Origin: Linum tenue
Lineage: Eukaryota; Streptophyta; Magnoliopsida; Malpighiales; Linaceae
Direction: 5' to 3'
NCBI GenBank assembly: GCA_946122785.1
Contig: CAMGYJ010000008.1
Span: 15,029,475 to 15,093,474 of the forward strand
Length of the DNA stretch: 64,000 nt
Every line of letters starts with the position of its first letter. Within the stretch, counting starts at the first letter, position 1. Positions 10,831 to 25,114 of the stretch are shown piece by piece. The notes under the pieces were generated by a model. That model saw only the letters and a list, made by a program, of their open reading frames with translations, was not told the origin of the DNA and did not search any database. A program made the position numbers and the translations under genes.

Positions 10831-10918
10831 GGTCAAGCGGTGGAACGGGTCAGGTTGTGCAAATGGGTTGTTGGATAATGTTGACTTTTCCAATTCAAAC
10901 AAAGTGGCTGACTTGACG
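10831..10918 (-). promoter_or_regulatory. W-box and TGACG motifs upstream of chitinase
   Basis: GGTCAA at 10831-10836 (TTGACC on the gene strand), TTGACT at 10881-10886 and TTGACG at 10913-10918 lie within 145 bases of the ATG. TTGAC(C/T) is the WRKY-binding W-box and TGACG the TGA/bZIP core, both usual in defence-gene promoters. Such short motifs also occur by chance. Confidence 0.4.
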
Positions 10919-10927
10919 AAGCTGACA

Positions 10928-13232
10928 GCTTTGGTTCCGTGTTAGATCGGTTCCGTGCTGGTTAGGATGATGGACAGGACTGATTCTGGAAGGAGCTGAT
11001 GAGGTTCATTAGTCCACGGAGAGGGTAATTTAACAATTTTCGCTTAATTTTAGGGCATTGCCCCAGAAACAATAGATTTGCGCCCATGGTCGTAGGATTT
11101 ATAATTTCCAAACCAATGTAACAGTGACTATTGTAAGTTATGCAAGGAAAGCTTGATATCCTTACTTAATATTATGGGGATTCAAAACCAATGTAATGCC
11201 ACATCACCACATGGCTGCTTATCAGTCTCTCTCGCATCATCGAGGAATAAATAAATCTTCCCCAATTTTTTCCCTTCGCCATCCAAAAAGTCTCCATTAA
11301 TTGGCCATCCCTATATGAATAATTATCATTTTTTATGAAAAATTAATCCCCATCATTAGTGGCCTCTGAAACTATGCGAGTACAAATTACTTAATCTCAT
11401 GTTATTAAATTACATATAATAATTAATATTCATTTTACAAATGAGCTATTCCATACTTAAATTAAATGTTATCATATCCGGATCTGATGCTTAATGGAAA
11501 AATTATTGGTTGATGGTTTAATAGTTAATCATTATACAATCATTTGTTCAATATTGATAGAACCTATAATGCGCTATAGTATAAAAAAAACATATATAAT
11601 CTTTAATTTATGAGTGAATTTATCACTAACCATAAAAATTCCTAATCCATATCGTCTATCACCAAAATGCTCTAACGAACAAAGCTTTCAAACTATCTTA
11701 GAAAATGAATCATAAATCTCTTAATTAAATTCAAGTAAGTAATAGAGTGGTAATCCATAGTGAACCAAATTATTCCGACAAGGAAGCTATAAAATGAATA
11801 AAAAAGCACAAACAAAATTAGTGATTAAGGTGGGGTAATATTAGTTTACGTTAACTTCGTTTTCATAATTTTTAATAGCAAAATAGTGAAATAAAGGACA
11901 AAAAAAATCTGAGGTGGTCATCTGATTTCATGTCAAACCCTTTTAAACTATTTGGTCCATCTCTAACCGTCCAATCAAATGAACGAAGCACTATTATAAC
12001 TACTTTAGTGATTCTGTTGGTCCAATCATTGATATAGTTTGGTTCTTTTAACAATGCATAAATCTCAAACGGTGGACAAAAGCTAATTAAACAAAAGGTC
12101 TACAAAAAGCTAAGCTAATTAAATTCACTTTAGCATAAACCACAGAAGATACACATATGTGAGACCAGAACTTAAAGAGACAAATTATATTAATGATTCA
12201 ATGCATAAAAAACACATTTTTTATAATGGTCAATACTGTAATTAACCGGAGAAAAAAGGAAGTTCAATACACAACGGACCAAGAGGCATGATAAAAAAAA
12301 CACATATCAAATATAAAATAGCAACCAAAATGTTTCTCATGTGAGGTTTACAAACTCAATCTATAAATACATTATGCCTCATGTTTCAAACACAACTTAT
12401 ATGCTGATAAAAAACAACTTTATCTATAGAAAATATAACAACTTTAATTTCCAAATTCAAACATGAAGGAAAACAAACACGAAAGAAAACAAAGAAGCAA
12501 TGTAACAATACAACCACTTCATACACCCAAAACTGAAAAGAAAGAATATGACAATACGCCGCAAAATACAATAACCAAATTAAACGCAACGCCCAACGGG
12601 CGGGCAGAGAACTAGTTTACTTGAATGTAGGTGTCTTCTTCTAAATTTCACGGAACATTAATCCGAGTAATTAGTACGACAAAGGAAAAAACGTTCAATA
12701 GCTTCTTAGAAAGGTATTTAAATTTTTTTTGATAATGGAGACTTTTTTCGCAATAAAACAAATGAGGCTAAATTGTATGATTGGTCACTGAATTTACAAT
12801 TTTGTTTTACATTCGTGGTTGATTATTTTTTACATGATAAAAGCCACAAGTTTTACTAGATACGGTGACAATTCCTATAAGAGTTGTCACTAAGACAACT
12901 AAGATTTTAGCGATATCATTTCTGTTTTTCAAAAAATAAATGATTAATCGAATGGGTGACGGAAAGGGGTACAGTGGAAAGTAAAATATATAATAATTTA
13001 AATCGAGATCAAAATAATCACCGTATGCCTAACAGGAGTCAAAGTTTTCATTGCCAAAGCTAATATTATCTCCGCCACCACCGATAAATTATCACAGTCT
13101 TATCATGGTAGATCCAGTGAATTATTTTACTATTCTTAGCATTGATTTGGCAATATTTAGTTAAAATTTGATGGGTTTTTTAGCGGTAAGTTTATGATTA
13201 TTTAGAAGTGATTTTGGAGTTTTAAATAGTGA
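10928..13232. other. AT-rich intergenic, no gene seen
   Basis: About 2.3 kb of AT-rich sequence with many stops in all frames. I found no conserved domain or clear element boundary. Confidence 0.45.
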
Positions 13233-14050
13233 TTGGCAGTTTACAATGGTAATATGTCGATGTTTAACTTGAAATTGACACTGAGTAATAATGATTCGGT
13301 CGGAAACATTTGTTCCATTTGTTGTCAAGTATATGTTTGGTTGGATGACAGTTTGACATGCCAAGCAAAGGTTGATCCTGTCAATAAAGTGTCAAATAAT
13401 CTAAACTTGGTGAAGCCCCCCATGTCACCACATTGGACAATGAAGCACCTAATTTTCTCCATAGTGGATTGGTAAGTCATCTCTATGATGATGGTGGATT
13501 CGAGCACCCTAAAACCTCTTGGGAATGGATAGAGTATATCCACCCATTTAGGGTGGTGCAAAGATGGAATGGTGAGGTCTTGCTCCCAAGCCAAACTATT
13601 AGGTAAGGAGTTGGGTCACATGGTCCCTTATTGTACTATTGGCATCACGTCACCTTGTTTCCCTCGGATATAACAAACCCGACGTGGTCCACACACCTGT
13701 TGAACTAGGGTGACTTTGATGCAATTGCAGAGAGAAATTTGATCTGCAACCTCCTCTTCTTCCTATATTGGCAGGATCGATGTAGAGCCTTGCCACCTTT
13801 ATGGTTGGTTGACCAACACATTTTATTGATGGTTGTTTAAAAAGGAGTGTTGTACACATCGATGGAAAATTTTCCATGTAATGATAGTTCTCCAACGACC
13901 ACATTGAGCAATCCCTCCAATAGTGGTGTGAATCTTGTCACAGTTCACATGGTGAGGTGTGTTTGGCTTGCCACTCGAGGCGGCAAGTTTCGACCACCAA
14001 CGGAAGAAGAGTTGGTATTTCCAATATTGTTGGTGTTGAAGTTGTGTCAT
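13233..14050 (-). pseudogene. Retrotransposon gag remnant
   Basis: The minus-strand frame at 13325-13594 contains EKIRCFIVQCGDMGGFTKFR followed by LFDTLLTGSTFAWHVKL. Past a stop it reads QQMEQMFPTES, the pattern of the Retrotrans_gag domain of plant LTR retrotransposons. Upstream (13600-14050) the frames are broken. There are no LTRs, protease or polymerase, so this is a relic. Its upstream side ends close to the Helitron's 5' end, so the Helitron may have inserted beside or into it. Confidence 0.5.
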
Positions 14051-14759
14051 ATAGTGAAAAATGAATCATTTGCACAATTGGTGTGGTAAAAAAATGTTCT
14101 AAACTCATCAAAATCATCCATATTAATATATAAAAGCCAGAGTTGCTTGCTATTGTTCATTAGTGGGGGCCACGCTCTTTGCTGCGAATGGTCTTCCGCC
14201 ACTCGTTCCTGCTTCGCCGGCCCACGTGTCCGCATTGCCCTCTACACGAATTCGCGAGACTCTTTATTACCCCACTCGCCTCTCAAGAACCGCTGGGTAT
14301 TCATCTTCTCCGGCGGGCTAGATACTTGACTCCTGCTGCAATTCACTTAAACCATTCGCTTCACCCAATGCCGACAGCACTACACAGAACAGAACCTGCT
14401 CACCTCCTCCTCGCTTCTTTCCAAACACACACACATCCTCTTTCCACACAAAACAGACTTTTCCCACACCCACCCCTACACGCAAATCCTGTAACACCAA
14501 TCTTTTCTCCTTACCTTTTAGAAGCTCCACTACTCCTTCTCTCGACATCGCCGCCTGGTCACTTCGTCGTCAGAAAAGAAAAGCTCCAAGGTGATGCTGC
14601 TCTTTATCCGATGGTTCTTCCTCCTCTTTGTCCGCTGGCCCTTCCACCAAAATTACCCCAACCCATTATTCACCCTACTCTCTGCCCTAAAATCATTCCA
14701 CACCAAACAACCTGCTGGTACCTCCAGACACTCTCGGAGGAATCCTGGGTCTCCACCGC

Positions 14760-17700
14760 TTGGAAAACGCAAAATCGATCCTCTATCCTCCAGCCCTAAA
14801 AACTCAAGCCCGCCGTCCAGCCTCCCAAACAACCGTCATGCCGCGAGCAGCGAAGAACCGAAGTCGCAAGCGCCAAACGTCGCCGGAAACATCGCAGGCA
14901 CGTCAGCCGTCGCCGGAAAAGTCCCCGCCACGTTGGGATCTCCATAAGCTTCTGCTCGACGTCACTGACAGAGACCGATCCATTCACCTGAAGCTTCGCC
15001 TGTTACATATTTGGCTGTCGTACGCCCCATCAGACCCAACCAAGTTTTTCAACTACTGCACCCTCTGGAGCGACGCAGTCATAAGCTCGACTCACCGACA
15101 CTAATTACCCAGATTATCTAAAATTTCCTCACTTACCAATTGTGATCTGACTTTGTGCTTCCGCAGAGAACCCTCATACATGCCCAGGCGCCTGCTGCTC
15201 TCGCCGATCATTTCAACAAACTCCTAGAGGTGGGCAAGGTCTACGTTGTCGGTGGCCTCGATTTGTAGCCTCCTCGCAATGTTTACAGACCCTGCTCCCA
15301 CCGCCTGCACATCGTCCTCTCCCGCAATACTACTTTTGAGGACCAGACAGCTTCTTCACCTGACTTCTTGATCGATTCGTTCGAATTTGTACCGTTCGGC
15401 TCTCTTCACCCGAGGACGCTCGACTCATCACAGCTGACAGGTTTGCTACTTTTCACTTACTCTGGAATTCACCAAACGTAACCCCGCTCATTAATCCCGC
15501 TTCCTTCGTGCAGACATCGTTGGTAGGGTTGTTAGCATCACAGGTGTTAACCACTCAAAAACCAACTACGGTAGAACAACTAGGCAGAATGTCGTCCTTG
15601 AGAATGAAAGGTTTCCTCTCAACCCTTAGAATGTTGGTTGTGTCACCTTTGCTACCTTACACAGTTGCTGTTTATGTGGTCTACTGATTTGTCGGTTCAT
15701 TGCTGCTATTCATTTGCCCGAACCTCTTTGAACGTTTGCCCTTTCCAATCTCCTGCCCAGTGTGTGTTACCTTTACGGGGGTCCTCCCTCCGCTTCCTCC
15801 GTTCTTTAGCTTTTGCCATGTACATGTTCTTCAAATTAATTGTTCACCGTTGCATTTCTATTCGACCAAAGCAACCCCTGTCTCGCTGAACACTATCTCT
15901 TTCAGCTTAACTCAGGTCAACGTTGCACTCTGGGGGCCACTGGCAGGCTCTATCGACGCTGTCGAACTTGCAAGCCTTGGTCGCAAGGGACCTGTGATAC
16001 TTGCTATCACCGGTCTAACGGTCAGCCAGTTTAGAGGTTACAAATGCTGTTGCTGATTCCAATTTTAATTCCGGACTGCGCACCGACTTTTACCCATAAC
16101 ATCCGTACCGTTCAGCGCCCCTGCTTGCCCACCACGTACCTTCCTTACTTCTACACTCTTTCTTGTAGATAGGTACTCACTCTCCAGCACCTCTGCGACT
16201 CGGCATGCTTTAGCGCCGCCAACAGAGGCTACCTACCAACTTGAATCTACGTGAGTTGTTACTTTTACCCTCTGCCATGATTCACAATTGTTGTCGGCCT
16301 GAATATTTCCACTTGCTTGCAGCTTCCACGCCCTCAGAGACAGTGTCACTTATATTCCGCCAAGATTTCCCACCTCCTTGGCAGCAACTGAATTCGAAGC
16401 TGCTGCGACTCGGACAGTTGCGGAACTTCTGGACCTCAATGACCTCGGCCAGCCTGATGTTTGTTGCTTCTCTTTGCTTTACCAAAACTTCCGGCCACCT
16501 TTTGTTTTTTACTCATGTTTAGTTCTTCCATCAGGAAACTCAGTACCATTGCGAAGCCACTGTTGTTGGCGTGGACTCTTCGAAACAGTGGTATTATATT
16601 GGCTGCGCATTCTGCTCTGCCGTTGGTGACCCATATGAGACTGATTATTGGTGCAAGTTCCACCGCAGGATTGCGGCATCTGAAGTCACCTTACGGTTTC
16701 CTGCTTCTCTACAACACTTTACCATGTTGCCACTTTGTTTTCCCTTTACTCTGCTTTGCACATCTCATTCGTGCATTTTCGGTTACACTTTGCCATTTCA
16801 ACCAGCTACAGGACTCGCATAATTGTGGACGATGGTACTTCAACTGCCATATTCGTGTTGCTTGGCAAGTCTGCCGAAAACCTCTTTGGGGCTACTGCGC
16901 GTGAACTTTCAGAACGCTTCCCGTTTGGCCGCTCAGAGCTGCCCCCAGCCATCTTTACAATACAGGATCAGAAACTTGCCTTCGACATTCAGCTCCCTAA
17001 TGCAGACTGCATTGGTAGAGGCACGCCTGAATTCCGCGTTATCAGAGCCAATCTCCTCGAAACTGCTGTGCCTGCTCTTTTCCACAACCCCCTTGCCTCT
17101 CCAGTCCGAGCCCTTACTCTGTCTCCTGCCCGCACCTGTTCCTCTTCAAGGTCCCGCCCTCTATTATTGTTATACACCTTGCCCAGTTCTATGTTTGCTT
17201 CCTGTTGACTATTGTTTTTTATTGCTTTCTCACAGGCTTCTCAGAACTTCCATGGATGCTTCACCGAAGACTTTCAGGTAGTTGTCACACCCATACATCG
17301 TATACCTTTCCATTTTCAACAGCCGCATTCACCAGTTATTTCATTCCGTTGCTGCTGCAGACAAGTTGCTGCTGGTCGGACTTCTGCTCCGACTACTCCC
17401 ACTTCTGCAACACACATAGGGTTCGCTTACTACTACCTTTCCCCTTATGCACTTTCTACAGTTTGCTCTTTTCTCTTGCTCATCCGTACTTCCCGTTGCT
17501 AGGCCTGCCTTTTCCACCCCGTGCTCTGCTCAAAAAACTACCGCCTCTCCTGTGTGGCCTAGGTTTTTTCCATCTCTCAGGATACATAATTAGTTCTTAA
17601 ACTTCATTTGGTACCACTTGCCGTTTACAAATTGCTTTAACTACTTTCCAGAATTCCTCCAACCACTCCCAGAACTGCCCCACAAACAACATTTGGGGAA

Positions 17701-18790
17701 GAACATTCAAGGTAGTTTTGGGAACTGGAGCACATTTCACGCTTGATAATCAAAACCAAAGCATTCATGTTTTTTTTTGGCATGCTAGGAAAGCTTCGGT
17801 ACCAGCAAGCTCTGCTGGAAACAGATCCTCCACAGCTAAACGCTTGCGGTAACATGCTTTGCGCATACAAACAGTGTCTTACAACGCATCGCCTTATACT
17901 TTCTTCCCTATGCAGCATGCTTGCCAAAGGAAAAACTCCTATGCATGAGGAAATCTCACTGGATGATTGGAACTCGGACACTGAAACTGCTGCCCCGATC
18001 TCGCACACACCGCAAAACTCTGCCCACCCGCCGCCAGCTACCCATCTAGAGCCAAGGCGGCGCAGACTTAGGCGACAGGGCCAGGTTGTGGAAACCTCTG
18101 CTGCTCCTAGGTACGTCGCCTACAAGTTATCATCGCAGCTGCACTCCAACTACATCACATCCTCCGCATTCCTGCCTTCCTTACTTTTTTCGCTGTCCTT
18201 GCCTCACATTCCCTTATAGGAGCTCAGATACAGCACCGGGAAGTCCCACCAGTGATGATTGCAGGGTCTCTTTTATGAAAACGAACTCCCGTGCAACACC
18301 TCATGCTCAGGGATTACCTCCATCACCGACAACAGCTGACATTCCAAAGGAGGTTACTGGTAGTCTGTCTTCAGGCCTTTCTCAGACTCTTGCTTCGAAG
18401 CCAACCAATTGTAAACCTAAGATGTTTATCTAACGCTGCTTTTTACGATCACTTCCTGATTGCTTTGTTTTCCCCTTTTCCCATCTTACTTTCAGCCTCA
18501 AGTCCACCAGCCGAAGAGGTAAAGGTCATTTGGCCAAAGGCAAGGCCATTCTCAAAGGTTCTAGAATCCCGCCTGATCAACAGGAACGCCAACAACCTGC
18601 TCCAAATGATCAGCTGTCTCCTCTACTCCAAACAGATGACCAGAATACCGCTGTGAGCTCGAAACGTGTTCGCAAGCCTTCTGTCAAGGCAACTGAATCT
18701 GCCACAAACTCTGCTTTGAAGAAGTCTTCGGGGTCTTCCAAATTGTTGTCATCCAAGAAACCAGCCAAGCGGTGCCTGTTTGAGGACTAG
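14760..18790 (+). CDS. RPA1-like single-strand DNA-binding protein (Helitron-encoded, multi-exon)
   Basis: Exon fragments in order match the replication protein A large subunit. These are an N-terminal OB-fold (DLHKLLLDVTDRDRSIHLKL, about 14935-15000), RTLIHAQAPAALADHF (15170-15230), a DBD-B block with DIVGRVVSITGV (about 15510-15545), QVNVALWGPLAG (15914-15950), a Rep_fac-A_C-like block with CEATVVGVDSSKQWYYIGC (16550-16610), and an OB-fold IIVDDGTSTAIFVLLG (16820-16870). A basic tail ends KRCLFED at 18790. Introns have GT-AG ends but I did not fix every junction, and the ATG could be 14760 or 14838. A TAG after GGLDL (about 15267) breaks one exon as read, so the gene may be decayed or mis-spliced. 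Family role: binding unwound single-stranded DNA, here presumably during rolling-circle transposition. Confidence 0.65.
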
Positions 18791-19879
18791 CTACTCTTAC
18801 CTTGCCTTGCTGTCCACCATCTCCTCTCGACTCTTTGACTGTTTAAAACACCGCCGTTTTTAGTTGCAAACAAACCAAACTGTGCTTTTGCCCTAACTTC
18901 CTTGCCTGTGGATTGGCCTACGTGCATTTTGTTTGCAGGTTTTTAATTACGAGTCTGTAACTAAACTACTTTGAATCCTTCCTCTACCTAGCCAGATTCG
19001 TACTATCTTGCTACCTATCTTTATCGTTACAGATCCGTGCCGCAGGTTCATATGAATGTTTCTCATTTCACTACCATTTCCAGAATGCATTCGTTTCTGA
19101 TACACCCACCCTTCGATGTTCAATCACCCAACATAACATAACACAAACTCAAACACCAATGTATCTTTGCCACATCACTGATAAAAGCGTAAACACAAAC
19201 TAACGATGCCACTAAGTTGCTGTCCAGTTAGTCAAACAAAAAAAAACACAAACTAAAGTAAGCTTTACCTAGCGGTCCATACCTGTCACCAACTGCCCTT
19301 CCACGTTCGTGCATTAAATGCAAGTCAGAGCATGGGCAGACCTTGGAACTGGCATATACGCTACCCTAATCACCCACATTTCACTGTGGTTTGTTAACCT
19401 TGGTAAACAATACCACTTCACCCTCCAGATCGCCCCCCCCCCACCCACCCCCAAACTTCCTCCTGTTTAATTCCACCATCACAGCCTACTGTCATTGCTC
19501 TGCATTTACTTTTACACCTCCCCATTCCAGCCAACGTAATTACTACACCTTCTTCCCTTTCACCAACAAACTGTATTCGTGGAGATCCCAGTACCCTGCC
19601 AGATGCTTCCAACATTCTCTGCATTTTGAACAGTCCTCACAAATACATGGTAATGCTTTGATCTCACGCGTGTCTTTTCATTTTCCTCACAAATTACCAT
19701 GCCATTTGCTGCATTTATAGTTCTTTGTTGGAATGTTGCTTCCAGAATGTTTTGTCCTTCCCTTTACAATGCCTACATTTAAAGCGTACCCACCGACGGA
19801 AGTTCGCTACAGTTAATCGCTATTCTGGTCATGCAATTTCCCCTTTCCTTTGCTTACATCGTGACTTGCCATTTTACAG
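18791..19879 (+). other. Helitron interior between the RPA1-like gene and Rep-helicase
   Basis: Non-coding as far as I can see. It includes a C-rich run at 19432-19450 and probably the promoter and first exon(s) of the Rep-helicase gene. The next exon starts after TTTTACAG at 19879. Confidence 0.4.
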
Positions 19880-22800
19880 ACAAACCAGCCTGCTGCCGCT
19901 CCACACCCTACACCCCAAACACCAAAGAAACGGCGGCGGAACAATGCTGATCCCACTTTCCTTCCAAAAACGCCGCCGCAACTAACTCCAAACGCCACTA
20001 GACGATCGAGAATTGATGTACGCTCCAGAGCTTTCAGTTTCTTGCAAGATGCTGATTCTCCTTTACAAGCTGAACCCAACGATCTCTACTACAGCGACCA
20101 CGGACACACCTATGCCCAGCTTCTGCCACAGACACATCTCACTGCAACTTCAGCCAATGAAACTACATCACTTCCGCAATCAAGGCGACACAATGTCGAC
20201 AACATTCTCCTCTTTGGCCTCCCAACAGAAACATGCCAATACTGTGGAGCGGCTTTTTGGTATCAAGAACGACTTAACCGTCACCAGAAGACTTCAAACC
20301 CCATCTTTCCATTGTGCTGCCAGAAGGGTCGAGTGCGTATACCTCTTCTGAAACCGACTCCACCTTACCTCGAACAACTCTTGGGGATCAATGAGGGTCC
20401 GTTTTCTTCGCATTTCCGGGATCATATTCTCTCATATAATGCAGCATTCGCCTTAACTTCATTCGGCGCCAAATTGGATCCACGCGTTGCTCGGTCAAGA
20501 GGGCCTTATTCGTTCGTCATCTGTGGAGAGAACTATCATTTGATGGGTTCTTTGATGCCGCCAGCTGGTCACCGTCCTAAGTTTTCGCAGCTCTACGTGT
20601 TCGACCCACAGTCTGAACTTAACGACCGCTTGGCCAACTTTGCTTCAGCCGAAAGAAACCTTAACCCAGAAATTGTCACTGGTCTTATGGACATGCTTGA
20701 CAACACTAATGATTTGGTGCGCACTTTTCGGAGGGTTCGCCAGGAATTGCATGATCCGTCAACAAGCAACCACAGGCTCAGGATAGTTGGCGCACGTGAT
20801 AATTCCTCTCGCCAATATGATTTACCAACAGGAACAGACCTTGCAGGATTGATACCCGGAGATTTTGTGGCCGACAAAGAAGAAAGAGACATCATAATTG
20901 ACCATTGTGTGGAAGGTTTGAGAAGGATCACAAGCCTCAACCCCAAGTTTGAAGCGCTGCACTTCCCTTTGTTGTTTCCCTATGGAGAGGATGGATTTCA
21001 CACTAACATTCCATACCACCTTGAGAATGCACCAGAAACCTTGCAGCGAAAGAAAGTTACCCAGCGCGAATACTATGCATACAGATTGCAGCATCGAACA
21101 AATGAGGGTCAAACACTTATGCGTGGTGGCAAGGCATTGCAGCATTACATGGTTGATGCTTTCTCCACAATCGAACAAAATCGCCTGGCTTACCTACGAA
21201 CTCATCAGAAAGATCTTCGGTCGGAACTTTACCAACGCCTGCAAGAAGCATACGACAATGGTGAAATCACAGCTGACGAGTTGGGCCACGTTATACTACC
21301 TTCTTCCTACACTGGCAGCCCACGCTACATGCGGCAACTCTATTTGGATGCTATGGCTGTTTGTCAGCATTATGGTAACCCTGACCTGTTTATTACATTC
21401 ACATGCAACTCTCAGTGGCCTGAAATCACAGAAGCTTTCAAAGATGTTTGTAGTGACCGCAGCAAACTGAAACCTGATGTTGTTGCACGTGTTTTTAAAA
21501 TGAAACTCAATGCTCTTAAAGATGAAATCTGCCGCAACAATTACTTTGGTCCAACGGTAGCATGTAAGCATCCTTCTCTTTACCCTGTTTACGCCATTGT
21601 GTGGTCATTCCCTACTTTGATCCATTTTCATGGTATGTCACAATTGTTTCAGTTTGTTCATGCAAGTGGTTTCACACGAATTGTGTTTTTCCAGCAATTC
21701 ATATGGTCGAGTTCCAAAAGAGAGGCTTGCTGCATGCCCATATTTTGGTGTGGCTTGACAGTGCCAGCAAGTTACAGTCAATTACGGATATAGATGCTAC
21801 CATATCTGCTGAACTACCGGATCCAACTCTAGATCCGCTTGGCTATGAAACCATTACACGTTTTATGCTGCACGGTCCATGTGGGGATGATAATCAGTCA
21901 TCACCATGTATGCGGGATGGATCATGCACAAAGTTATTTCCAAAAGAATTCAATTCAGAAACCACGGTGGACCAGTTTGGATATCCCATGTACAAAAGGC
22001 GTGACACAGGGATAACAGCAACCAAGGGTAGCACCGTGCTAGATAATAGGTTTGTTGTGCCACATTTCAGGAATCTATGCGTCCTTTTTCAGGCATACAT
22101 CAATGTCGAGGTCTGCCACCAAGGAAAATTGGTCAAGTATCTCTTCAAATACATAACAAAGGGCCCTGACAGATCTATGGTTGTTGCCGACAACGTAGCA
22201 GTTGCCACTTCTTCTGGGGCGCCACAAACAGCAAATCTGCCGGTCAATGAGATTCAACAGTATCTAGACTGCAGATCATTGTCTTCTTATGAGGCTTCCT
22301 GGAGGATCTTTGAATTCTCACTCCATGAACGTAAGCCTTCGGTCCAAAGGCTTTGTGTTCATCTTGAGGGCCAACACAGGGTTCCATACAGAAAGAGGCA
22401 GCGTGTTGATAACATCCTTGCAAGGACAACAGTTGAATCAACAACATTGACACAATGGTTCAAACTAAACCGTAGGGATCCAGCAGCTCGGTCACTACTC
22501 TATGTTGAAATACCAACAAAATATACTTGGATACCCAAGGAAGCAGATTGGTCACCACGCAAGCAAGGATTCTCATTAGGCCGCATGGCATACATACATC
22601 CTGGTTCAGGCGATACATTCTACCTTCGACACCTACTTACAAAGGTCGCGGAGCTCAGAGCTTTGTAGACCTGCGAACTGTGAACGGGGTCGTTTGTAGA
22701 AATTTCCAAGCAGCTTGCCAAAAACTAGGCCTCCTTGCGGATGATGATGAATGGATTTTAGTAATTCGAGAAGTCGGACAATGGGGAATGTCGAAGTTGC

Positions 22801-24635
22801 TGCGCTATCTGTTTGTCTGCATGCTTATGTTCTGTGAACTTGCAGATCCAAGGACTCTTTTTGAGCAAACTTGGGACTTACTATCCGAAGACATTACATA
22901 TCAGTGTCAAAAGGAGGCTCGGTTTAACAATGCTTTGCTTCCCCCCGAACTTCCAAGAGAACTGTTGCTCCATGAATTACAGCGGCTACTCGAAACCTAC
23001 TCATCTTCCCTATCCCACTTTGGCCTTCCACTTCCAACATTCGATGCTAGCCACTTGAAGCTTCCTTCACAGGTTGCCAGGGAAACTCCATTGTCATCGG
23101 CCCAAATAGAAAGGCCTCCTGTGTTTTCAGACTTGAACCCGCAGCAAGCAACTGCCTTTGAAAAGATTCTTTCCTCTGTCACAGGTGGAACTGGAACATT
23201 CTACTTCTTATATGGCCATGGTGGAACTGGGAAAACCTTCCTCTACAAAACATTAGTTGCTGCTGTAAGTGAACTCAATCGCAAATGTGTGGTTGTTGCC
23301 TCTTCAGGAATTGCTGCTACGCTCTTACCAAATGCAGTCACGGCTCATTCACGCTTCAAAATCCCACTGGATATCGATCAAACATCTACCTGTACTGTGC
23401 GAAAAGGTACGCAGCTCGCAAAAACACTTGCTGAAGCGGATCTTATAATCTGGGATGAGGCGCCGATGATCCATAGACTATCGTTCGAGGCTGTTGATCG
23501 CACTTTGTGCGATATCATGAATGTTCCTTTCGCAGGTGAAGGGTACAGGCCATTTGGAGGCAAAACCGTTTTGTTGGGGGGATATTTTCGCCAAACTCTT
23601 CCTGTTGTTCCGAATGCAGGAAGAGAGGAAAGTGTAGATTCCTCACTCACACGTTCACATCTTTGGAATTACTGTACTGTCCTCCATCTGTCGACAAATA
23701 TGAGGGTTACTTCAGACCTTCCTAACCAGCAGTTGACATTTGATGGTATGTCTTTTGCTGACTGGACGCTTAGCATTGGAAATGGCCAGATCCCTACTAA
23801 GAGCTTCAACAAAAACCAGCCTTCTGATTGGATTTCAATACCAGAACCACTTTTGCTTCAGCCGGGTTCGCATCCGACGTCAACAATCTGTGACGAAATT
23901 TACACTGATTTTCAGGCAAAAAGCTACCGTGCTTCATACCTAACCAGCAGGGCGATTGTAACACCAACAAACAAAAATGTTACCGACATCAACAAGCATA
24001 TGTTGCAGCAAGTTCCGGGCAAGGTACACACTTACTTTAGTGCCGACACGATCCACTCAGATTCGAATGATTGTGCCAGACTTGACGCTGAATATCCTAC
24101 TGAGTTCCTGAACACATTATCTTTCAGTGGATTCCCTGATCATGATATTAGCCTAAAAATATTCGCACCAATTATGTTACTACGAAACCTCAATCCAGAT
24201 ATAGGTTTGTGTAATGGTACAAGAATCATGGTGACGTACCTGTCCACTTATGTAATCAAGGGACTGATCATGGGTGGCACATATGATGGGTCAGTAGTTG
24301 TCATACCGAGAATTATTGTCAACATAAATGATCATAATTGGCCTTTCGTGCTAAAGAGGAGACAGTTTCCTAATTCGTCTTTGTTACGCCATGACGATCA
24401 ACAAGAGTCAAGGACAAACATTGGATCGTGTGGGCGTCTTCCTTCCGAAGCCGGTGTTCAGCCATGGGCAATTATAGGTTGTTGTTTCTAGAGTTAGATC
24501 AGCTAATGGCCTGAAGTTTCTCATTCAAAACGAAGACCATATTCCTGCAGGCTACACAAGAAACATTGTTTATGCAGAAATATTTGATACCCTTGGCGGT
24601 GCATCATGCTTTGCTGTACCAGCTGCTGGAAGGTA
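19880..24635 (+). pseudogene. Helitron Rep-helicase (RepHel), frameshifted
   Basis: The first visible exon (19880-21563) opens after TTTTACAG with a basic, NLS-like PKKRRR. It runs through a Helitron_like_N domain, with CQYCGAAFW and FITFTCNSQWPEI. A 131-base GT-AG intron (21564-21694) joins it in frame to the HUH Rep core, GLLHAHILVWL (from 21724), and the Tyr motif YLFKYITKG (about 22138). A Pif1-type helicase follows, with Walker A GHGGTGKT (23214-23237) and Walker B WDEAPM. Damage: a frameshift near 22645 between Rep and helicase; LLGGYFRQ at 23570-23593, where the family has GGDFRQ; a one-base insertion near 24371; and a TAG at 24475 within the last helicase motif region. The family nicks and unwinds DNA for rolling-circle transposition. 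This copy is probably inactive. Confidence 0.85.
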
Positions 24636-25114
24636 TGTTGCAGCATTGTTTCAGTACTACCTTTTCTCTTGCTAGATTACTTCAGCGAATACTTTTCATT
24701 GTTAACCATTCCTGATTTCAACTTGACAGAACATGAGGTTGCACCACACAAAGCAATAGGCGACGTGATGTACTTTTGCCTTAAGCTGGTAATCTTACAT
24801 GACTAGTTCTTTCATGATAAAACTATAAATTGCTGCATGTTTCCTACCCTAATATATTTTATTCCCTTTACACAGTTCAGGAATCAGCAAGGATACAACA
24901 CCAATCTTTCACAGTTGACTACAATTGTGCTTTGCATCCATTTTGTACTTCGAGGGTCTGCAAACATAACCATTGAAACAAGTTCCTCTGTCAGTTTGCT
25001 TCTTAAACATGTTGTAACTCTCTTCCAATATAGTAGAGACATATATTCCTTTCACAATTGGTTCGAATTTGTGCCATATCCTTATCACTGCAGACTTTAA
25101 TTACAAAACAATTA

